From NCBI RefSeq assembly GCF_900188175.1, contig NZ_FZOQ01000010.1, positions 124,001 to 188,000 on the forward strand: DNA of 64,000 nucleotides. Direction: 5' to 3'. Shown here piece by piece: positions 58,722 through 64,000 of the stretch (positions are counted from its first letter, which is position 1; each line of letters begins with the position of its first letter). The position numbers and the translations under genes were made by a program. This stretch comes from Pontibacter ummariensis (GTDB lineage: Bacteria; Bacteroidota; Bacteroidia; Cytophagales; Hymenobacteraceae). Below the pieces are notes generated by a model, which saw only the letters and a list, made by a program, of their open reading frames with translations, was not told the origin of the DNA and ran no database searches.

Positions 58722-61673
58722 ATGTTGAAGAGTTTTAGTTTAGGGTTGTTGATTCTTATTATTCTTGGGATGGGTCCACTCATGTCTTTGAAGTCGTCGG
58801 AGGAGGTCGTGGTTAACCCCAGGGAGAAACAATGGGTCGACAGCGTAATGCTGACGCTCACTCCTGAACAGCGAATAGGCCAACTGTTTATGGTGGCTGC
58901 TTATTCCAACAAGAACGAAAAGCACTACCGCGAAATAGACGAACTGGTTAGCCGATACGGCATCGGAGGCGTTATGTTCATGCAGGGTGGCCCCATGCGC
59001 CAGGCAAAGCTTACAAACCGTTACCAGAGCCAGGCCAAAGTGCCCTTGCTTGTGGCCATGGATGCCGAGTGGGGGCTGGACATGCGCCTGGACAGCAGCA
59101 TGCACTTCGCCCGCCAGATGACTTTGGGCGCCATGGACGAAGACCGCTACATTTACCTGATGGGTCGCGAGATAGCCCTGAAGATGAAGCGCCTGGGCGT
59201 TAACGTGAGTTTTTCCCCGGTACTGGATGTGAACGTAAACGCCGCTAACCCTGTCATCGGCAGCCGCTCTTTCGGTGAGTCGAAAGAGGAAGTGACGCGC
59301 CGGGGCATATCGTACATCAAGGGTCTACAGGACCACGGCATCATCGCCGTGGCCAAGCATTTCCCCGGCCATGGCGATACAGACTCAGACTCTCATTTGT
59401 CGCTACCGGTTGTACCACATAACCTGAAGCGCCTGACGGAAATCGAATTATACCCTTTCAAAAAATCATTTGAGGCCGGCGTGATGGGCGTGATGGTGGC
59501 CCACCTCTTTGTCCCCTCCATTGACTCTACCCGCAACGTAGCCACGACCCTGTCCAAACCTCTGGTAACTGGCCTGCTGCAGGAAAAGATGAAGTACAAA
59601 GGGCTGATCTTTACAGATGCCCTGAACATGAAAGGCGTGAGCAACTATCATAAACCGGGCGAAGTAGACCTGAAAGCCTTACTGGCCGGCAACGACGTGT
59701 TGCTCTTCCCGGAGGATGTCCCCACCGCTATCATAAAAATAAAAGAGGCTATTGCTGCCGGAACCCTTACCCAGGAGGAGGTGGACCGCCACGTAGCAAA
59801 GATATTACATGCCAAATACTGGGCAGGGCTTAACAACTACAAGCCTATTTCACTGGAAAACCTGCAGGAAGAGGTAGACAGGCCGGTAAGCGCCGTGTTA
59901 CAGGAGCAACTTTACGAGCATGCCGTTACGGTCGTGCAGAACAAGGACGACCTACTGCCCTTCCGCTACCTCGATACCCTGAGCATTGCCTCCGTAGCCA
60001 TCGGGGTTACAGAGCATAACAGTTTCCAGCGCACACTCAGCAGTTACGCGCCAATAAACCAGTTCTCGATCTCTGATCGCTTTGCCCCGGACTCTTCCTT
60101 TACCCGCATCATCCCCCAATTAAAGGACAACGATGTGGTGGTGGTAAGCATCCATAACATGAACTTAACACCAGCTAAAGACTTTGGTATTGGGATAGGC
60201 ACCCGGGCTTTCATCAAGTACCTGCAGGAGCGCACTGATAAGAAAGTAGTGGTGGTGGTGATGGGCAACGCCTATAGCCTGAAGTTCTTTGGAGAAAGTC
60301 AATGGCTGGTATGCGGCTACGAGGACAATGTGGTGTCCCAGTCGTTGGTACCGCAGGTGCTTTTTGGTGCCCGTGCTGCAAAAGGCAAGCTGCCCATCAC
60401 GGCCTCGGCTAAGTACAAGGCCGGCACCGGCGTTGCCACAGCAAGCCTTAACCGCCTGAAGCGGGGCGTACCGGAAAGCGTGGGCATGGACTCCGACGTG
60501 CTAAAGCAGATCGATAACATCGCGTTAGAGGCCATTGCTTATGCAGCTACCCCTGGTTGCCAGGTGCTTGTGGTGAAAGACGGTACTGTTGTGTTTGATA
60601 AGGCCTATGGCTACTATACCTATGACAAGGCAAAGCCTGTCACCAGAAACACTGTCTACGACATTGCCTCCATCACCAAAGTAGCCTCAACCCTGCAGGC
60701 CATCATGTTCTTAAAAGACCAGGGCAAGCTGGACCTTGACGCGCAGGTATCTACCTACCTGCCGGAGCTAAAAGGCACGAACAAGGAAGGCCTGGTACTG
60801 CGCGATGTATTGACGCACCAGGCGGGTTTGTTAGCCGGCATACCGGCCTGGCAGAATACAGTAAAGAGTTCCAAAACAAGGCAGACCTTTTACGCCAGCA
60901 CACAGACGGATTTGTACCCCAATGAGGTAGTTCCGGGCATGTACTCGCTGAAAACAGTAAGCGACTCACTTTGGGCCTGGACAATAAAGTCCAGAATGCT
61001 GCCGCGCAGCAAGACCGGGAAAGGATACGACTATAAGTACAGCGATCTCGACTTCTACGTGCTGAAGCACGTGGCCGAAAAGTTACTCAACCAGCCATTG
61101 GATGAGTTTATGGAGCAGAACTTTTACTCCCCGCTTGGCCTGAGCACCATGACGTATAAGCCTTTGCAAAAATACCCGGATGATTTGATTGCCCCGACAG
61201 AGGATGACAACTATTTCCGCCACCACATGCTGCGCGGCACAGTACACGACCAGGGTGCTGCCATATTAGGCGGGGTGGCAGGACACGCAGGTCTGTTCTC
61301 TAATGCCAATGACCTGGCCACACTGCTACAGATGAACCTGCAAAATGGCAACTATGGCGGCTACCGCTATTTTAACTCAGACGTAGTAACCGAGTTTTCG
61401 AAAAGGCAGTCGAACAACAGCCGCCGGGGTCTTGGCTGGGATAAGCCCGAGCCAGATGGAAACGGCCCTACCTCTGACCTGGCTCCGCAGAGTACTTTCG
61501 GCCACACCGGTTTTACCGGAACGGGCGCCTGGGTGGACCCAGAGAACAAATTGATCTACATCTTCCTGTCTAACAGGGTCTTCCCGGATGCAGGCAACAA
61601 CAAACTGGTGAAGTATAACATCCGTACCAGGATACACGATGTGGTTTATAAAGCGATGATACCGAAAACATAA
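58722..61673 (+). CDS. Fused GH3 N-acetylglucosaminidase-type and beta-lactamase-fold protein
   Basis: 983 residues. A signal anchor (1-22) is followed by a GH3 N-terminal barrel (about 40-375): 'LFMVAAYSNKNEKHYREIDEL', 'VAKHFPGHGDTDSDSHLSLPVV' (NagZ-type loop with catalytic His/Asp), and nucleophile Asp in 'IFTDALNMKGV'. A GH3 C-domain-like linker (about 390-590) leads to a serine beta-lactamase/PBP fold (about 610-975) with SxxK 'SITK' near residue 650, YxN-type 'YKYSDLDFY' and 'HTGFTG' (KTG-like). The first part should cleave GlcNAc from peptidoglycan fragments; the second could be a peptidase or esterase. Both active sites look intact. Confidence 0.9.
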   Translation: MLKSFSLGLLILIILGMGPLMSLKSSEEVVVNPREKQWVDSVMLTLTPEQRIGQLFMVAAYSNKNEKHYREIDELVSRYGIGGVMFMQGGPMRQAKLTNRYQSQAKVPLLVAMDAEWGLDMRLDSSMHFARQMTLGAMDEDRYIYLMGREIALKMKRLGVNVSFSPVLDVNVNAANPVIGSRSFGESKEEVTRRGISYIKGLQDHGIIAVAKHFPGHGDTDSDSHLSLPVVPHNLKRLTEIELYPFKKSFEAGVMGVMVAHLFVPSIDSTRNVATTLSKPLVTGLLQEKMKYKGLIFTDALNMKGVSNYHKPGEVDLKALLAGNDVLLFPEDVPTAIIKIKEAIAAGTLTQEEVDRHVAKILHAKYWAGLNNYKPISLENLQEEVDRPVSAVLQEQLYEHAVTVVQNKDDLLPFRYLDTLSIASVAIGVTEHNSFQRTLSSYAPINQFSISDRFAPDSSFTRIIPQLKDNDVVVVSIHNMNLTPAKDFGIGIGTRAFIKYLQERTDKKVVVVVMGNAYSLKFFGESQWLVCGYEDNVVSQSLVPQVLFGARAAKGKLPITASAKYKAGTGVATASLNRLKRGVPESVGMDSDVLKQIDNIALEAIAYAATPGCQVLVVKDGTVVFDKAYGYYTYDKAKPVTRNTVYDIASITKVASTLQAIMFLKDQGKLDLDAQVSTYLPELKGTNKEGLVLRDVLTHQAGLLAGIPAWQNTVKSSKTRQTFYASTQTDLYPNEVVPGMYSLKTVSDSLWAWTIKSRMLPRSKTGKGYDYKYSDLDFYVLKHVAEKLLNQPLDEFMEQNFYSPLGLSTMTYKPLQKYPDDLIAPTEDDNYFRHHMLRGTVHDQGAAILGGVAGHAGLFSNANDLATLLQMNLQNGNYGGYRYFNSDVVTEFSKRQSNNSRRGLGWDKPEPDGNGPTSDLAPQSTFGHTGFTGTGAWVDPENKLIYIFLSNRVFPDAGNNKLVKYNIRTRIHDVVYKAMIPKT

Positions 61674-61693
61674 AAGATAATTGGTAGTTTAGC

Positions 61694-61730
61694 AAGTGCA
61701 GCGACTTTTGTTGGCTGCACTTGTTGTTTT
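61694..61730 (+). terminator. Terminator of the GH3 gene, overlapping the bshA promoter
   Basis: AAGTGCAGC (61694-61702) pairs with GCTGCACTT (61714-61722), followed by GTTGTTTTT. The TTG at 61708-61710 in its loop is the likely -33 of the next gene. Confidence 0.75.
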
Positions 61731-61740
61731 TATACTTTAG
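61708..61740 (+). promoter_or_regulatory. Promoter of bshA
   Basis: TTG (61708-61710), 22 bases, TACTTTAG (61733-61740). The -7 box has one base different from TAnnTTTG. The same TACTTTAG occurs before the ECF sigma gene and the serine gene (63021-63028). Confidence 0.5.
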
Positions 61741-61745
61741 CAACT

Positions 61746-62882
61746 ATGAGAATTGGTATAGTTTGTTACCCAACCTTTGGTGGTAGCGGTGTGGTGGCGA
61801 CAGAACTAGGGAAAGCCCTGGCCCTGAAAGGCCATCAGGTACACTTCATCACCTACAGCCAGCCGGCCCGCCTCGACGTTTTTAACGAAAACCTTTTTTA
61901 TCACGAAGTTTACATCCCCTCTTACCCGCTCTTTCAGTACCCACCCTACGAGTTGGCGCTGGCCAGTAAGATGGTTGACATCGTTCGCTTTGAGAAGCTG
62001 GACGTACTGCACGTACACTATGCCATCCCGCACGCTTCGGCGGCTTTCATGGCGAAGCAGATCCTCCGGACAAAAGGCATTAATATCCCTGTGATCACGA
62101 CCCTGCACGGCACGGACATCACCCTCGTTGGCAAGGACGCTTCCTTTGAGCCAGTTGTCACGTTTAGCATTAACCAATCTGATGAAGTTACAGCTGTTTC
62201 GGACAGCCTGCGGGAAGAGACCTACGACTACTTCCAGATTGAGAAGGATATCCAGGTGATCCCGAACTTTGTGAGCCTCGACAAGTTTAAGCGCCAGAAG
62301 AAAGAGCACTTCCGCATGGCCATTAGCCCGAACAATGAGAAGCTGCTGGTCCATACCTCTAACTTCAGAGCGGTGAAGCGGGTGGAGGATGTGATTCAGA
62401 TCTTTGCCAAAGTGCGGCAGCGCATCCCGAGCAAGCTGCTGCTGGTGGGCGATGGGCCGGACCGTCCTAAAATGGAGAAGCTGTGCCGTGAACTCCACAT
62501 CTGCAACGATGTGCGCTTTTTGGGCAAGTTGGATGCCGTAGAAGAGGTGCTGTCTATTGCGGACCTGTTCCTGATGCCCTCTGAGAAAGAAAGCTTTGGC
62601 CTGGCCGCACTAGAAGCCATGTCCTGCGAAGTACCGGTGATATCGACCAATGCCGGTGGTATTCCAGAGCTGAACATAGACGGGGTGACAGGCTTTGTAA
62701 GCCCGATTGGTGCTATCGACGAGATGGTAGAGAAGGCGTTGTTTGTATTGGACGATGCAAACTTACCGCGCTTTAAGGCGAATGCCCTGGAGCGCGCCAA
62801 GGACTTCGATATTGAAAAAATCGTACCATTGTACGAAAAAACTTACCAGAAAGCCATAAATGAGCAGCTAGCGCTGCTATAA
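61746..62882 (+). CDS. bshA: N-acetyl-alpha-D-glucosaminyl L-malate synthase BshA
   Basis: 378 residues. GT-B glycosyltransferase family 4. The N-terminus 'MRIGIVCYPTFGGSGVVATELGKALA' and 'HVHYAIPHASAAFMAKQILR', with 'TTLHGTDITLVGKD', are strongly BshA-like; the C-terminal nucleotide site has 'LLVGDGPDRPKME', 'FLMPSEKESFGLAALEAMSCEVPVI' (E-x7-E). It joins GlcNAc from UDP-GlcNAc to L-malate, the first step of bacillithiol synthesis. The ATG is only 6 bases after the -7 box, so the leader is almost absent. Confidence 0.93.
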   Translation: MRIGIVCYPTFGGSGVVATELGKALALKGHQVHFITYSQPARLDVFNENLFYHEVYIPSYPLFQYPPYELALASKMVDIVRFEKLDVLHVHYAIPHASAAFMAKQILRTKGINIPVITTLHGTDITLVGKDASFEPVVTFSINQSDEVTAVSDSLREETYDYFQIEKDIQVIPNFVSLDKFKRQKKEHFRMAISPNNEKLLVHTSNFRAVKRVEDVIQIFAKVRQRIPSKLLLVGDGPDRPKMEKLCRELHICNDVRFLGKLDAVEEVLSIADLFLMPSEKESFGLAALEAMSCEVPVISTNAGGIPELNIDGVTGFVSPIGAIDEMVEKALFVLDDANLPRFKANALERAKDFDIEKIVPLYEKTYQKAINEQLALL

Positions 62883-62900
62883 TAAAAATACAGCTTTTAC

Positions 62901-62941
62901 AAAAAGAACCGGCAACCTGTAGTAGGTTGCCGGTTCTTTTT
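62901..62941 (+). terminator. Terminator of bshA
   Basis: A perfect 18-bp inverted repeat (62901-62918 with 62924-62941, core GAACCGGCAACCT) with loop GTAGT, then TGTATTTTT. Confidence 0.85.
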
Positions 62942-63035
62942 GTATTTTTCGGCTTGCAACTTCCTGTGTTGTACAAGATTCAGACAAAAGCCCTGAAGTG
63001 GCAAGCAAGAGCCCTTTTCATACTTTAGAACAGTA

Positions 63036-64000
63036 ATGAGCAAAGACAAATACTTCATCATCGATTTTGATAGTACCTTCACGAAAGTTGAAGCCCTGGA
63101 TGAGCTAGGGGAGATCTCCCTGAACGGTGCCCCGGATAAAGAACAAATCCTGCAAGAGGTAAAGCGCCTGACGGATAGTGCCATGGCGGGCCAGAGCTCT
63201 TTCTCCGAAGGACTGGCCAAAAGGTTAGCCCTGTTAAAAGCGCATCAAAACCACCTTCCGCAACTCATCAGCCGGCTTAAAGAAAACGTCTCACAGTCTG
63301 TGCGCCGCAACAAGGAGTTCCTGACGCAGTTCTCGGACCAGATCTTTATCGTGTCCAGTGGCTTTAAAGAGTTTATCACCCCTATCGTAACAGAGTACGG
63401 CATTAAGGAGGCGAACATTTACGCGAACACCTTCCGTTACGATGAGCAGGGCAACATCACGGGCTTTGACACAGAGAATGTGCTGAGCCTGGACAAAGGC
63501 AAAATCAAGCTACTGGAATCTTTGGCCTTAGCAGGAGATGTGTATGTGCTGGGAGATGGCTACACCGACTACGAGATTAAAGAAGCAGGCCTTGCCAACA
63601 AGTTCTACGCCTTTACTGAAAATGTGGTGCGCGACAATGTTGTGGCGAAAGCCGAACACATTGCGCCCAGCTTAGATGAGTTCCTGTACCAGAATAAACT
63701 TCCTATGGCAATTTCTTACCCGAAGAACCGTATCAGCGTGTTGCTGCTTGAGAACATCCACCCGAAAGCCGTGGAAATGTTCCGCCGTGAGGGTTACCAG
63801 GTAGAAACCATAAGCGGGGCATTAAGCGAGGAGGAACTCTGTGAGAAAATCAAAAACGTGTCCATTCTCGGTATCCGGAGCAAAACGCACGTAACCCGCA
63901 AAGTGCTGGAGCACGCAAATCGCCTGATGAACGTGGGCGCCTTCTGCATTGGCACAAACCAAATAGACCTGGATGCCTGCCTGGAAGCCGGTATACCTGT
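63036..64000 (+). CDS. Fused phosphoserine phosphatase (HAD) / D-3-phosphoglycerate dehydrogenase, cut by the right edge
   Basis: 321 codons visible, open at the right edge. Residues 1-225 are an HAD phosphatase of SerB type: 'YFIIDFDSTFTKVEALDELGEI' (nucleophile Asp, here DFDST), 'VSSGFKEFITPIV', 'LDKGKIK' and 'VLGDGYTDYEIKEAG'. From about 225 a SerA-type dehydrogenase begins: 'ISVLLLENIHPKAVEMFRREGYQVE', 'GIRSKTHVTRKVLEHANRLMNVGAFCIGTNQIDLDAC'. Such fusions of serine-pathway steps 1 and 3 occur in Bacteroidota. A TACTTTAG box lies at 63021-63028, 7 bases before the ATG. Confidence 0.93.
   Translation, partial: MSKDKYFIIDFDSTFTKVEALDELGEISLNGAPDKEQILQEVKRLTDSAMAGQSSFSEGLAKRLALLKAHQNHLPQLISRLKENVSQSVRRNKEFLTQFSDQIFIVSSGFKEFITPIVTEYGIKEANIYANTFRYDEQGNITGFDTENVLSLDKGKIKLLESLALAGDVYVLGDGYTDYEIKEAGLANKFYAFTENVVRDNVVAKAEHIAPSLDEFLYQNKLPMAISYPKNRISVLLLENIHPKAVEMFRREGYQVETISGALSEEELCEKIKNVSILGIRSKTHVTRKVLEHANRLMNVGAFCIGTNQIDLDACLEAGIP

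Noticed and set aside
1..64000. CRISPR array, prophage, transposase or integrase gene
   Set aside because: No direct repeats with regular spacers, no phage structural genes and no transposase pattern were found on either strand.

Overview
The window looks like chromosomal core DNA from a member of the Bacteroidota, most likely order Cytophagales, family Hymenobacteraceae (a Pontibacter-like genome). The clues are the Bacteroidota-type promoter (a -33 TTG and a -7 box TAnnTTTG, best seen before tRNA-Ser and proline dehydrogenase), a type IX secretion tail on a secreted nuclease, PorD/DUF4835, BshA of bacillithiol synthesis, the fused HAD-SerA serine enzyme, and the gene order bamD-rpoZ-coaBC-porD-recN-fabI. 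I see no insertion sequence, prophage, CRISPR array or rRNA. Strand use is mixed, and many transcription units end in perfect rho-independent hairpins, often shared by convergent genes.

Layout. 1-9.4 kb: START-domain protein (cut by the left edge), ROK sugar kinase, tRNA-Ser(UGA), a leftward group mltG / thioesterase-brkB / DUF4153 membrane protein, then Sua5, a LpxL-type acyltransferase and a WbqC-like protein. 9.5-20.3 kb: clpC, acyl-CoA carboxylase beta subunit, M42 aminopeptidase, a metal/cobalamin-type binding protein, aroB-aroA and proline dehydrogenase. 20.4-29.1 kb: an envelope-stress-like island with a tiny acidic lipoprotein, an ECF sigma factor, a membrane protein fusing an anti-sigma-like N-terminus to a trypsin-like protease, four tandem FAS1 (fasciclin) lipoproteins, a glycine-zipper stress protein, a lone receiver protein, a DUF4142 lipoprotein, a SGNH esterase and a PA2169-type helical bundle. 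29.3-37.6 kb: C-terminal processing protease, gamma-glutamyltransferase, a small membrane protein, a T9SS-exported nuclease/phosphatase and a PLP trans-sulfuration enzyme. 37.9-43.3 kb: an unrecognised 342-residue protein, lysS, three YtxH-family proteins, a Kazal-inhibitor lipoprotein and a cupin. 43.5-51.5 kb: the leftward housekeeping cluster ostA-like, bamD, rpoZ, coaC/coaB (split by a frameshift), porD, an Sm-like small protein, recN and fabI. 51.6-64 kb: tilS, mdh, a leftward mutL-rhomboid-rhomboid-barstar group, a GH3/beta-lactamase fusion, bshA, and the start of a fused phosphoserine phosphatase / phosphoglycerate dehydrogenase cut by the right edge.

The most interesting part is 20.4-27.9 kb. 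The sigma factor and its presumed membrane partner lie directly before the lipoprotein array. A candidate promoter, AAC-N17/18-GTTA, recurs before FAS1-1, FAS1-4, the glycine-zipper protein and two of the three YtxH genes 16 kb away. I infer a small sigma-factor regulon for envelope stress; this is a hypothesis read from the sequence. The second notable item is the coaBC frameshift at a run of five A/T bases.
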